DNA of 64,000 nt from contig NZ_BAABLF010000029.1 of the NCBI RefSeq assembly GCF_039544205.1, positions 69,123-133,122 of the forward strand, in the 5' to 3' direction. Origin of the DNA: Ferrimonas gelatinilytica (GTDB lineage: Bacteria > Pseudomonadota > Gammaproteobacteria > Enterobacterales > Shewanellaceae). The notes under the pieces were generated by a model. The model was not told the DNA's origin, searched no databases, and was given only the letters and a program-made list of their open reading frames with translations. The translations under genes and the position numbers were made by a program. Shown here piece after piece: positions 26,014-35,529 of the stretch. Position 1 is the first letter of the stretch. Every line of letters begins with the position of its first letter.

Positions 26014-27187
26014 GGTCCACTCCCAGGCTCTGGCGCAGCGTGGCGACATCGGCATAACGGGTCTGCAGATCCTCCCGGGGGGTCGCGGCACGACGGTCTC
26101 TCAGGTTGGCCAGGGAGGCCAGCAGATGTTGCAGCTGGGGGCCGGAGGCGGTGAGCTGACCCAGGTGCTTGCGATCCATCGCCTCGGAGGGGCCAACGAT
26201 GAAGTTCTGCACCAACTGGTCGTGGTGCTGGGTGGCGATTTCACCGTGCAGCTCGCACAGCCTCAGCAGTGCCGCCAGGTTTTCCTGGTACCAGCTCTGC
26301 CCGTGATGTTCCCGAGCCGCCAGGAAGTCGTCCATCAGGCTGCGCCGACGCATGCAATCCCGCAGGATCCGCTGATCCTCCGGCATCATGTAGAGGAACT
26401 TCTCCACCAGCATCCGACCGTAGTCCGGGTCGTTGGCACGGCACAGGCCCAGCAGCATGTCGATCACGTTGATGCCCGCGAAATCGCCGGCATTGGCGCC
26501 GCGGTAGACCTGGCCACCCACATGGTGGGGCTTGTAGTAGGGGCGCACGCTGTAAAAGAACTGGTGCGGGTCCAGGGTACGGAACAGCATCGCGTTGCTC
26601 TCCCGTACCTCCCGCAGCGCCTGCTCCGCCGTGCGCAGCAGGTCCAGGGTGATGGGGTGTGAGATCCCCAGCGCCTGGGTTTTCAGCAGGGCTTCCGCCG
26701 CCCGCTTGAACGCCAGGATCCCCTTAGTGTTGTAATCGATGAAGCAGCGCTCGTCCGCCAGATCCGTGAAGGATTTGTACTGTCCCTGGATCGCCCGGTT
26801 GTGGGTACAGAGGTGGGCGGTGGCGAAACGGGGCACCACGCCGATGGAGGCGGCGATGTGCATCGCCAGGGCGGAGGCTTCCTCCTGGGGGGAGCGACGA
26901 TCTTGGTCCGGGTCCGACAGGCCGTGGCGACGGCAGGCAGCCAGGTAGAAGCCCACATTGCCCAGCAGGTCGAACGCCGCTTCAAACCCCTCGTCGGTGT
27001 TCCCCTCCGCCAGCAGGGCCCGGCAGAACTCCCGTCCCTGTTGCTCCAGGGTCTGTTTGAGTTCGGTGCCAACCCCATCGACGTTGGCGGGATCCGGCTG
27101 GGCAAGATAAAGCCCCTCCAGCTCGCTGTTGAGGCGGATAAAATCGCTGCGGATCCAGCGGTCGAAGTCGGCGACGTTATGGCTCAT
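26006..27187 (-). CDS. PrnB-like (DUF1864) heme protein of the IDO/TDO superfamily
   Basis: A 393-residue protein resembling monodechloroaminopyrrolnitrin synthase PrnB (DUF1864), a relative of indoleamine/tryptophan 2,3-dioxygenases. The signature HHVGGQVYRGANAGDFAGIN lies at residues 221-240; one of the histidines at 321-322 (TQHHDQLVQNFI) is in the right place to be the axial heme ligand (His313 in PrnB). PrnB rearranges 7-chlorotryptophan in pyrrolnitrin synthesis, but no other prn genes (halogenase, prnC, prnD) are here, so a different reaction is likely. ATG at 27187 is preceded by GGGAG at nine bases; seven further in-frame codons upstream are unlikely to be used. Operon with the kynureninase-like gene. 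Confidence 0.7.
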   Translation of the reverse strand: MSHNVADFDRWIRSDFIRLNSELEGLYLAQPDPANVDGVGTELKQTLEQQGREFCRALLAEGNTDEGFEAAFDLLGNVGFYLAACRRHGLSDPDQDRRSPQEEASALAMHIAASIGVVPRFATAHLCTHNRAIQGQYKSFTDLADERCFIDYNTKGILAFKRAAEALLKTQALGISHPITLDLLRTAEQALREVRESNAMLFRTLDPHQFFYSVRPYYKPHHVGGQVYRGANAGDFAGINVIDMLLGLCRANDPDYGRMLVEKFLYMMPEDQRILRDCMRRRSLMDDFLAAREHHGQSWYQENLAALLRLCELHGEIATQHHDQLVQNFIVGPSEAMDRKHLGQLTASGPQLQHLLASLANLRDRRAATPREDLQTRYADVATLRQSLGVDHD

Positions 27188-27434
27188 GACGTGACGCTCC
27201 CTGCTCACAAAAAATCGAATCCCAGCAACCTAGCACCCCTGCGGGGGCGACAACAGGCAGCGGTCCGGATCCGACATTGCGCCTATGGCAAGCCACCTGC
27301 CCGCCGCTGTCACCTTAAGTTGCCAATGGGGCTTCGCACCATTCAGGGTGGGTCAAGCCTCTTTGTGGCAGATTATACGCCGACCCCTTCTCTCATTTTG
27401 CCTTCGAAACCTTCACCTGGGCCCCACTATCCTG

Positions 27435-28316
27435 ATGCTCGTAAACCCGCTTCCGACATCCGCTGCAGATCCCAAACCGACTCTGCGCAGCCTGATGGCC
27501 GTGCTGATTAGCCTGCCGATCACCAGCCCCATTCAGGCGGGCAGTTGGGAGATCGAGCTAGGTACCTTCTTCTCCCAGACCGATACCAATATCCGCGTCT
27601 ACGACCCTTTTGCCGAGAAGGACCGCATCCTCAACTTCGAATCGGAGTTGATGCTGCCCCATGACAGGAGCCTGCCCTACTTTGATGTGGAGTACCGCTT
27701 CAACGATCGTCACCATCTCTACTTCGACTGGCGCCGGCTGCACAGGGACGGAACTCAGGAGGATGTTACAGACCCTTTCCAGTTCACCATCAATGGTTAC
27801 ACCTACCATGTTGAGGCCGGCTCCTACCTGGAAACCGTGCTGGAGGTGGATATCATGCGGTTTGGATACGGCTTCCGGTTCTTTCAGGGTGAAGACCTAG
27901 CGCTGGACTTGCTTGCCGGTGTACACGTGACCCACCTGGGCCTGGGTTTTATCGGCGACCTCCGGCTGGAGATCGAGCCGGAACCTACTGGCGGAGGAGA
28001 CAGCGAGATCCACGGTGAAGTGTTCAGTGCCGTCACCGCCCCCCTACCCAATCTGGGACTGCGGATGGAGTTTACGGTGGGGGAGCGGATCGTGTTCATC
28101 AGCCACGGCCATGCTTTTTACCTGGAGGTCGATGAGATCACCGGCTGGATGTATGAATTGGAGGTGGCAGCACGCTACCGGATCTCCGAGGCCTGGAGCG
28201 TGACCGGCTCTCTCAGCTACTACGAACTGGGCGTGGATTACCGCACCAAGCTCACCACCATCGACGTCACCTACGAGTTTTATGGTCCGATGCTGAAAGT
28301 CGCCTACCGCTTCTGA
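27435..28316 (+). CDS. Outer-membrane beta-barrel protein of unknown function
   Basis: About 293 residues: a hydrophobic signal region (MAVLISLPITSPIQAG) and then alternating strands of a transmembrane barrel (YFDVEYRFNDRHHLYFDW, DIMRFGYGFRFF, AWSVTGSLSYYELGVDY), ending in YRF, the C-terminal aromatic typical of outer-membrane barrels. No specific family is recognised. The start is uncertain: ATG 27435 puts basic residues before the hydrophobic core, ATG 27495 starts directly in it, and neither has a good ribosome site. It is divergent from the PrnB-like operon, and a phospholipase D-like lipoprotein gene follows after about 100 bases. Confidence 0.6.
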   Translation: MLVNPLPTSAADPKPTLRSLMAVLISLPITSPIQAGSWEIELGTFFSQTDTNIRVYDPFAEKDRILNFESELMLPHDRSLPYFDVEYRFNDRHHLYFDWRRLHRDGTQEDVTDPFQFTINGYTYHVEAGSYLETVLEVDIMRFGYGFRFFQGEDLALDLLAGVHVTHLGLGFIGDLRLEIEPEPTGGGDSEIHGEVFSAVTAPLPNLGLRMEFTVGERIVFISHGHAFYLEVDEITGWMYELEVAARYRISEAWSVTGSLSYYELGVDYRTKLTTIDVTYEFYGPMLKVAYRF

Positions 28317-28412
28317 CCCGAACCAGAACGTCATGGGAAACGGGCCTCACGACCCGCAAGGGTTGGATAAAAAGCGTTCGTTCAACAATAGTTAGCCTTA
28401 AGCTTACCAACG

Positions 28413-29900
28413 ATGATCGCCATGAAACTGTTCGCCTCTAAACTCCCCCAAGCGCTGTGGCTACTGTTGCTCCAACTCTGGCTGATACCGGGACTTTCCG
28501 GTTGTTCCAGCGCCCCCCCAGAACCACCGGAGGGGTTTGAGCTTAACTGGCAGGGCCAAACCGTGCCTGGTGAGGTTTTCCTCATTCCCACCGCGCCCCA
28601 GTCCCTGGCCTATCGACTGGAGGCGATTGACCAGGCGACCGAGTTTATTGACATCACCTACTTCACCTGGAATCACGATGTGTCCGGAATTTACGTCTAC
28701 CACGCCCTGTTACAGGCGGCGCAGAGGGGCGTCAAAGTGCGGGTACTGCTGGACGACCTGCTGGTGTTCAACGACCGCTGGCTTAAGGATCTGGACCAAC
28801 ACCCCAACATGGATATCCGGATATTCAACCCCTTCGATGTTCGCCACACCGGCTGGTTCACCCGTGCGTTCAACTTTCAGTTTCGCAAAAAAGCTCTCAA
28901 CCACCGCATGCACCAGAAGTACTTCAACGTGGATGGGGAGCTGCTGATCATCGGCGGCCGTAACATCGGTGATGACTATTTCGGGCTCAGTGACAGCGCC
29001 AACTTCTTCGATCTGGACCTGCTGGTGCGGGGAGAAAGCCTGCGCCAGTTTGAAGCCAACTTCGAACTGTTCTGGCGCCATGAGGAATCCGTCCCTGTGG
29101 ACCAGGTGCTTTCTGGTGAGCCCAGCGAGCAGCAGAGCCTGTTTCTTGAAGATTTTCAGGAGATGAAGGATGAGCACCCGGATGTGGTCAGGGCTATCGC
29201 CGAAGTGCGGGCCGCACTGCCGGAGCCGGACTACATCTCTGCGCTGGTCACGCCGGCGTTCGATGACATGGAGAAGTTCGAGGACTCGCTGCCCTATTTC
29301 CGCCGCCGGATCGAGCAGTTCCTGCTGACCTACCCGACCCAGCACAAGGAGCTGCTGATCTCCACCCCCTACATGATCCCCAACGGCGATGAGTTCACCG
29401 CGACCCAGGCGTTTCTCGAGAACGGAGCCGACGTTATCCTGCTGACCAACAGCGCCGCCTCCAACGACTCGGGATTCGTCGCCGCCTATTACGACAAATA
29501 CCGTAAACCGCTGCTGGAGATGGGTGTTGACATCTATGAATATGACAGCGAAGCGGTGCACCCCCCCTACCTCCACCAAGCCACCACCTACTACCACAAC
29601 AAGGCCTTCGTCATCGATGACTGGCTCAGCTACATCGGCTCGTCCAACTTCGATCCCCGTTCCGACCACCTCAACTTCGAGATGGGCATGATGATCGAGA
29701 GCCAGGAGTTCGCAGAAGCGTTATCGGAGTATCTGTTACTGTCGCAGTTGGACAATTTCTGGCACGTCACGCTCGACGAGGAGGGCAACCCCCAGTGGGA
29801 GAAAGGGCAAGTGATTGAACATACCAACCCCCGCACCGCACCGATACGCGCCCTGCCCGCCTGGTTTTATCGCCTGTTCAATATCCAGCACGATATCTGA
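28413..29900 (+). CDS. Phospholipase D-family lipoprotein
   Basis: A 495-residue protein with a signal sequence ending in the lipobox LSGC (Cys31), so a lipid-anchored envelope protein. Two HKD motifs mark the PLD superfamily: HQKYFNVDGELLIIGGRN near residue 167 and HNKAFVIDDWLSYIGSSN near residue 395. Such proteins include cardiolipin synthase-like and phospholipase D-like enzymes that move or hydrolyse phosphatidyl groups; two complete motifs suggest an active enzyme. The substrate is unknown. ATG 28413 or 28422 may be used; neither has a clear ribosome site. Terminated by the hairpin at 30002. Confidence 0.85.
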   Translation: MIAMKLFASKLPQALWLLLLQLWLIPGLSGCSSAPPEPPEGFELNWQGQTVPGEVFLIPTAPQSLAYRLEAIDQATEFIDITYFTWNHDVSGIYVYHALLQAAQRGVKVRVLLDDLLVFNDRWLKDLDQHPNMDIRIFNPFDVRHTGWFTRAFNFQFRKKALNHRMHQKYFNVDGELLIIGGRNIGDDYFGLSDSANFFDLDLLVRGESLRQFEANFELFWRHEESVPVDQVLSGEPSEQQSLFLEDFQEMKDEHPDVVRAIAEVRAALPEPDYISALVTPAFDDMEKFEDSLPYFRRRIEQFLLTYPTQHKELLISTPYMIPNGDEFTATQAFLENGADVILLTNSAASNDSGFVAAYYDKYRKPLLEMGVDIYEYDSEAVHPPYLHQATTYYHNKAFVIDDWLSYIGSSNFDPRSDHLNFEMGMMIESQEFAEALSEYLLLSQLDNFWHVTLDEEGNPQWEKGQVIEHTNPRTAPIRALPAWFYRLFNIQHDI

Positions 29901-30001
29901 CCAAGAAGGGACTGGGCCGGCTGTGGTCATGAACGGAGAGCCAACAGTGGCCAGAGTTGCCTACAGCGTCAAGTTCGATCCTAACCCGCCCCGGGAAACG
30001 A

Positions 30002-30030
30002 AAGCGCCCGCTTCTGAGAGGCGGGCGCTT
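30002..30030. terminator. Bidirectional terminator between the PLD and SYLF genes
   Basis: Perfect 10-bp stem AAGCGCCCGC / GCGGGCGCTT (30002-30011 with 30021-30030) and a nine-base loop, lying between two convergent genes. The T-tracts on either side are short, so termination is inferred mainly from the stem and position. Confidence 0.7.
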
Positions 30031-30050
30031 GAATGTCAATCAACTAGCGG

Positions 30051-30605
30051 CTAATTGATCGGCTTGAAGCTGAAGGACTGACCGTTGATCGCCGCTTCAT
30101 ACATCAGGCCACCGATCGCCATGGTGAAGACCGCCATGCCGCCGCTGTAGCTGTTCTCGGCCTGGCTTTCACCGGCACCGGCTGAGGTGCCCTTGGAGCC
30201 CGCCTCAGCGGACGCGCCGGCGGTCAGGGCCACCGCACTGGCCTGGGCGCCAAACTCGAAGTTACCGCTGGTAAATTCCTCATAGGCGTCGGCATTCTGG
30301 AAGAAGATGATCTGGCTGTAAGCCTGCCCACCCAGCTGCAGCCCAAAACTCACCTGGGCCAGTTTCGTGGTGCCAGTTAGCTCGCCTCCCCGGTACACCT
30401 TGCCCTTACCATAGGCACCGCCAATGCCCATACCGCCCTTACCCACCTTGGGGAAGATGGCGTAACCGTAAGCGTTGGCAAAGAAGGGGGCTGTGGCCTC
30501 CGCCGCCTGGAACCTCTTGAGCGCTTCGCTGACGTCATCCGCCCGAGTCAGGGGAGTGAAGAGCAGGGCCATAGCCGCCAGGGCCAGAGTGATCAATTTG
30601 TTCAT
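30051..30605 (-). CDS. SYLF-domain (Ysc84/BPSL1445 family) secreted protein
   Basis: A 184-residue protein: signal peptide (cleavage near residue 22, LTRADD), then the SYLF lipid-binding domain with ANAYGYAIFPKVGKGGMGIGGAYGKGKVYRGG and LGGQAYSQIIFFQN. The region 120-150 is Ala/Gly-rich. Bacterial SYLF proteins are periplasmic or secreted and some bind phosphoinositides; the role is unclear. ATG has AAGGA six bases upstream. It is convergent with the PLD-like lipoprotein gene and followed upstream by a repeat-bearing spacer. Confidence 0.88.
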   Translation of the reverse strand: MNKLITLALAAMALLFTPLTRADDVSEALKRFQAAEATAPFFANAYGYAIFPKVGKGGMGIGGAYGKGKVYRGGELTGTTKLAQVSFGLQLGGQAYSQIIFFQNADAYEEFTSGNFEFGAQASAVALTAGASAEAGSKGTSAGAGESQAENSYSGGMAVFTMAIGGLMYEAAINGQSFSFKPIN

Positions 30606-30694
30606 CGTATATCCTTACTTGGGCCTAGGAACCAGAAACTCGTGTCTTTGCACAGTGAGTATAAGCCAGGGGGCGGATCACCGCGGGAGCCCCC

Positions 30695-32161
30695 CTATCG
30701 TGGGTGCAACCAACTGGGCAGCAAGCTGTAGGGATCCAGGCTGACGCTGTCGTCAAAGGGGACCCCCGCCTGCTTCAGCCGGGTTTGCAGGCTGCCCTCT
30801 TTAAGCTGGTCCAGCAGGTCCGTACAACCACCGATAAACTCACCACCGATGAAGATCTGTGGCAGGGTGTTCCACCCGGTTTTATCCCGCAGCACCGCGC
30901 GGATCTTGGCTCCCCGCTCCTGTGCCTGGTAGGCCACCGAATCCAGGTCCAGGCTAACAAACTCAATGCCATAGGCTTTGAATACCTTGCGGACGGTCCA
31001 GCAAAATTCGCACCACTCCAGCGCGTACATCACCACCGGGTTTGCCGGGTCGGCCAGGGTTTCCGCAACCTCCTGCTGGGCGGCGGGATCCAGCGGCCCG
31101 GCCGGAGGCACGCTGGCCGGTGCCGAGCCGGCAGTGTCGAAGCGGTAGTTGGGGGTCGAGCGGGAGAGCGCCATCTCCTCGTCGGTCATCTCGGCGGCCA
31201 CCCCTTCAAACAGTGGGGTACTGAGGTAGCGCTCGCCGGTATCCGGCAGCATGCAGAGGATCCGGCTCCCCTTAGGGGCTTCCCGAGCCACCTCCAGCGC
31301 ACCGGCAAAGGTCGCACCACCTGAGATCCCCACCAGGATCCCCTCCTTGGCGGCCAACTCCGCACTGCAGCGCAGCGCGTCCCGGCCATCAATGGGACAG
31401 AACGCGTCGATGCGCCCCTGCTCCAGCACCGGTTGGGCCAGCTCGGGAATGAAGTCCGGGCTCCAGCCCTGCATCATGTGTGGACGAAAACTGGGGTGGC
31501 TGCCCTGGCTCGGTTGGGGGGTACCACTGGCAAGGATGGGTGAATTGTCCGGCTCACAGACGATGATCCGGGTCTTCGGGCTCTCGGCCCGCAACACCCG
31601 GGAGACCCCATTGAGCGTCCCTGCGGTACCAAAACCGGTGACCCAGTAATCCAGCGTCACATCCTCGAAGTCCCGCAGGATCTCTCTGGCGGTGGTGCGC
31701 TCATGGATCTCGGCATTGGCGGGGTTTTCAAACTGGCGCGACTGCCACCAGCCATGTTTCTCCGCTAACTCCACCGCCTTGTTGACCATGCCGCTGCCCT
31801 TCTCGTGGGCCGGAGTCAACACCACCTTGGCACCGAGGAAACGCATCAGCTTGCGCCGCTCGACACTGAAGTTCTCCGCCATGGTCACCACCAGGGGATA
31901 GCCTTTTTGGGCACACACCATGGCCAGGCCGATGCCGGTATTTCCACTGGTGGCCTCCACCACCGTCTGCCCCGGCCGCAAGCTGCCATCCCGCTCGCCC
32001 GCTTCTATCACCCCCAGCGCCAGGCGATCTTTCACCGACCCCATGGGGTTGAAGGACTCCACCTTCACGTAAAGCTCACAGCCGTGGCTGTCGATCCGGT
32101 TGATCCGCACCACCGGCGTGTTACCGATGGTCTCCAGTATGCTGTCATAACGCCGTGCCAT
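30695..32161 (-). CDS. Cysteine synthase-glutaredoxin fusion protein
   Basis: A 488-residue fusion. Residues 1-about 335 are a PLP-dependent cysteine synthase/cystathionine beta-synthase-type enzyme: ETIGNTPVVRINR, Lys in MGSVKDRL as Schiff-base residue, ATSGNTGIGLAM substrate loop, and the ISGGATFAG phosphate cleft. After a Pro/Ala linker, residues from about 375 are a glutaredoxin with WCEFCWTVRKVF (CxxC) and the TLPQIFIGGEFIGGCTDL glutathione-binding region. CysK makes cysteine from O-acetylserine and sulfide; the attached redox domain may reduce the enzyme or supply thiol/sulfide, which is inference. ATG at 32161 has GGAGG nine bases upstream; 40 more in-frame codons are not conserved. 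Confidence 0.88.
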   Translation of the reverse strand: MARRYDSILETIGNTPVVRINRIDSHGCELYVKVESFNPMGSVKDRLALGVIEAGERDGSLRPGQTVVEATSGNTGIGLAMVCAQKGYPLVVTMAENFSVERRKLMRFLGAKVVLTPAHEKGSGMVNKAVELAEKHGWWQSRQFENPANAEIHERTTAREILRDFEDVTLDYWVTGFGTAGTLNGVSRVLRAESPKTRIIVCEPDNSPILASGTPQPSQGSHPSFRPHMMQGWSPDFIPELAQPVLEQGRIDAFCPIDGRDALRCSAELAAKEGILVGISGGATFAGALEVAREAPKGSRILCMLPDTGERYLSTPLFEGVAAEMTDEEMALSRSTPNYRFDTAGSAPASVPPAGPLDPAAQQEVAETLADPANPVVMYALEWCEFCWTVRKVFKAYGIEFVSLDLDSVAYQAQERGAKIRAVLRDKTGWNTLPQIFIGGEFIGGCTDLLDQLKEGSLQTRLKQAGVPFDDSVSLDPYSLLPSWLHPR

Positions 32162-32401
32162 ACCGCTTATCCTCCACGCCACCTTAAAGCCCTTAAAATG
32201 AAACCAAGGGCGCGGCCAGATCACAGGCCCGGGAACCAGGCAATAGGTTCCAGGAATCCGGAGCTGGACTCGCGAGGCCACTGCGAACTTAGCCCCATGC
32301 TCAAGGCTAGCAACCCATCACCGCGGCGACCGGCTTTTCCTCCCCCCCAGCGACCGGATTCCGCTAAAGTTTTTGCACCCCCATCCATCTGGAGTGCCGC
32401 T

Positions 32402-33172
32402 GTGTTTGACTGGATCAGCAGCCCGGAAGCCTGGATCGCCCTGGCGACGCTCACCACCCTGGAGATCGTCCTCGGCATCGACAACATCATCTTTATCTCC
32501 ATCCTGGTAGGCCGCCTGCCCGCGGCGCAGCGGGAACGAGCCCGTCGCCTCGGCTTGATGCTGGCCATGGTCACCCGGTTGGCGCTGCTCTTTTCCCTCA
32601 CCTGGGTGATGGGACTGACTGAGCCCTGGTTCGAGATCCTGGGCCGCGCCATTTCCAGCCGGGACCTGATCCTGATAGGCGGGGGGCTGTTCCTGTTGGC
32701 GAAGTCGACCCTGGAGATCCACAACAGCCTGGAGGGGGCCAAGGAAGTGCACGGACCCGGCAAGGTCAATGGAATGGCGATGGTCCTGATTCAGATTGCC
32801 CTGCTGGACCTGGTGTTTTCGCTGGACTCGGTGATCACCGCGGTGGGGTTGGCGGAGGACCTGGCGGTCATGGCGATCGCCATCGTCCTGGCGGTGGTTG
32901 TCATGTTGATGGCCGCCCGACGCATCGGCGAGTTTGTCGACCAGCACCCGACGGTGAAGATCCTGGCGCTCTCGTTCCTGGTGCTGGTGGGGATGACCCT
33001 GGTGGTGGAGGGCTTCGGCGGTCACGTGCCCAAAGGCTATGTCTACTTCGCGATGGCGTTCTCCGTGTCAGTGGAGATGCTCAACCTCAAGCTGCGCAAA
33101 ACACGCCAGGATCCGGTCAAACTTCGCAAACCGATGGCGCCGGACAGCGGGCTGGAGGGAGAGAGTGAATGA
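32402..33172 (+). CDS. TerC/YgdQ-family integral membrane protein
   Basis: A 256-residue membrane protein of the TerC family: about seven helices with the conserved LEIVLGIDNIIFISIL and LLDLVFSLDSVITAVG segments, whose Asp and Asn residues are thought to bind metal ions. Related proteins export Mn2+ during exoenzyme metallation or contribute to tellurite resistance; those without a CBS tail, as here, resemble E. coli YgdQ. The start is a GTG (VFDWISSPEAW) with GGAG seven bases upstream. A long open frame upstream (from 31805) is the shadow of cysK. Convergent with the exonuclease gene. Confidence 0.88.
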   Translation: MFDWISSPEAWIALATLTTLEIVLGIDNIIFISILVGRLPAAQRERARRLGLMLAMVTRLALLFSLTWVMGLTEPWFEILGRAISSRDLILIGGGLFLLAKSTLEIHNSLEGAKEVHGPGKVNGMAMVLIQIALLDLVFSLDSVITAVGLAEDLAVMAIAIVLAVVVMLMAARRIGEFVDQHPTVKILALSFLVLVGMTLVVEGFGGHVPKGYVYFAMAFSVSVEMLNLKLRKTRQDPVKLRKPMAPDSGLEGESE

Positions 33173-33200
33173 GCGGGAGCGGGCCGACGGATAAACCGCC

Positions 33201-33821
33201 CTAACCCGCCATACGCCTCAGAAAGCTGGCCACCGACGCCTTGGGCTGACGGGCCAACTGCTGCAACAGGCTGAAGCTGGGATTGTGGATGCCGTGTTCC
33301 CGGGCCAGGTCCGCCAGCATTGCCAACCACAGCTTGGCCGTCATCTCCGTATCCGCCAGCGCGCGGTGGAACACCCCATCGTGCCGGATCCCCTTGTAAC
33401 CCACCAGGGTACCCAGCTTATGGTTGGGAGCCTGGGGATAGAGCCGTCGGGCCAGCAGCAACGAGCAGGCGAACTCGCCCCCATACCCAGCGCCGATCCG
33501 CGCCAGCTCCGCATCCAAGAAGCGTCGATCAAAGCTGGCGTTATGGGCCACCAGGTTGTGATCGCCGATGAATTCCGCAAACTGCGCCATCACCTCAGCG
33601 CAGGGCGGCGCCTTGGCCAACTCGGCGTTGTCGATGCCGCAGTAGCTCTCGATAAAGGGGCTGATGGCAAAACCGGGATACATCAGCTGCTGGAACCGCG
33701 CCACCACCTCGCCCCGATGCAGTTTGACCGCACCGATCTCGATGGCGCGATCACCCCGATCCGGCGACAGACCGGAGGTTTCAAAGTCTAGGACAATCAG
33801 GGTATCAGCGGGCTGGGACAC
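33201..33821 (-). CDS. DEDDh 3'-5' exonuclease
   Basis: A 206-residue exonuclease of the DnaQ-like DEDDh superfamily. Acidic residues of motif I are seen in VLDFETSG (Asp12, Glu14), motif II in VAHNASFDRRFLD, and motif III as HRALADTEMT with the catalytic His and Asp. It is likely a stand-alone DNA or RNA exonuclease like those annotated as Pol III epsilon homologues; substrate unknown. GTG at 33821 with AAGGA eight bases upstream is preferred to the ATG at 33878, which has no ribosome site. Single gene, convergent with the TerC-like gene. Confidence 0.82.
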   Translation of the reverse strand: MSQPADTLIVLDFETSGLSPDRGDRAIEIGAVKLHRGEVVARFQQLMYPGFAISPFIESYCGIDNAELAKAPPCAEVMAQFAEFIGDHNLVAHNASFDRRFLDAELARIGAGYGGEFACSLLLARRLYPQAPNHKLGTLVGYKGIRHDGVFHRALADTEMTAKLWLAMLADLAREHGIHNPSFSLLQQLARQPKASVASFLRRMAG

Positions 33822-33981
33822 AGCAGGGTTCCTTAACAGAGAGGGGGACTGGGTGGCGGCGGTTATCGCCGGAGCCATAATAACGCAAAGGTTCCCATCC
33901 TGCCCCTGCGGGGACCCATCCCCGTCAACCCGGTGCTGCCGCTCGCCGTGACAGTAACCTGACTACAGAACTGCAGAGATC

Positions 33982-34004
33982 AAAAACGGGCCGCTGGGGC
34001 CCGT
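33982..34004 (-). terminator. Terminator after glutathione peroxidase gene
   Basis: Stem ACGGGCC / GGCCCGT (33986-33992 with 33998-34004), followed on the minus strand by TTTTTGATC; 30 bases after the stop codon. Confidence 0.75.
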
Positions 34005-34033
34005 ATTCTCGGATCATGCCACCGTCGACGCGC

Positions 34034-34513
<480 letters not shown>

Positions 34514-34622
34514 ACCCAAACCTCCTTGTGTTATCGAGCCCCAGAGTACGAAATACCACCATCAAAGACCAGTGGCTTCCGGTAGTTATCTCAAACGCCG
34601 ACAAGGTGATGGTCGATCACTC

Positions 34623-35510
34623 TCAAACGCCGGGGCGCACCCCCAGTGAGTGGCAGATGGCGTAAGAGAGCTCGGCCCGGTTTAGGGTGTAGAAGTGGAA
34701 ATCACCCACCCCCTCCCGCGCCAGCACCTTGGTCATCTCGATCGCCACGTTGGCCCCCACCAACTTGCGGGTGGCGGGGTCCTCCTCCAGGCCGTCGAAC
34801 ATGTGATGGAGCCAGTTGGGGATCCGGATCTTGGCGAAGTTGGCAAATTTGAGCAGCTGCTGGTAGTTGGTGACCGGCAGGATCCCTGGCACGATCTCCG
34901 CATCAATCCCCGCCGCGGCACAGCGGTCACGAAAACGCAGGTAAGCCTCGATATCGAAGAAGAACTGGGTAATCGCCCGGGTGGCACCGGCATCGACCTT
35001 CCGTTTCAGGTTTATCAGGTCCGCCTGGGCACTTCGCGCTTCCGGGTGCACCTCCGGATAGGCGGCGACACTGATCTCGAAATCGTGCTCCTGGCGCAGC
35101 AGGGCCACCAGGTCAGAAGCGTAGCGGTTGGGGTTGGGCTGTCCCTCTGGCACATCCCCGCGCAGGGCCACGATATGACGCACCCCCTGCTGCCAGTACT
35201 GCCGCGCCAGCTGCCGCAGCTCCTCGTCGCTGGCATCCACCAGGGTCAGGTGCGGTGCCGCCTGCAGACCGGTCTCCGCGTGGATCCGCTCGATCACCTT
35301 GTGGGTCCGATCACGCACCCCGGAGTTGGCGCCATAGGTGACAGAAACGAACTTCGGTTTGAGCGGGGCCAGCCGCTCCACCGAGGCCCAAAGCGTCTCC
35401 TCCATGGCCGGCGAGTTGGGCGGGAAAAACTCGAACGAGATGTTCAGATCGCGCAGGGAGCAGAGTCGCTCGTTCAGCGCTTCAACCTGCTGGGCGTGAG
35501 AAAAGGCCAT
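34623..35510 (-). CDS. metF: 5,10-methylenetetrahydrofolate reductase
   Basis: A 295-residue flavoprotein that reduces 5,10-methylene-THF to 5-methyl-THF for methionine synthesis. Family motifs are SFEFFPPNSP near residue 25, FVSVTYGANSGVRDRTH, HLTLVDAS, the FAD-binding region LRGDVPEGQPNPNRYAS and the TQFFFD block. ATG has GGGAG nine bases upstream. It is the third gene of metB-metL-metF, 19 bases after metL, and should be repressed by MetJ from the shared promoter region. Confidence 0.96.
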   Translation of the reverse strand: MAFSHAQQVEALNERLCSLRDLNISFEFFPPNSPAMEETLWASVERLAPLKPKFVSVTYGANSGVRDRTHKVIERIHAETGLQAAPHLTLVDASDEELRQLARQYWQQGVRHIVALRGDVPEGQPNPNRYASDLVALLRQEHDFEISVAAYPEVHPEARSAQADLINLKRKVDAGATRAITQFFFDIEAYLRFRDRCAAAGIDAEIVPGILPVTNYQQLLKFANFAKIRIPNWLHHMFDGLEEDPATRKLVGANVAIEMTKVLAREGVGDFHFYTLNRAELSYAICHSLGVRPGV

Positions 35511-35529
35511 GAATGTCGACTCCCTGATA

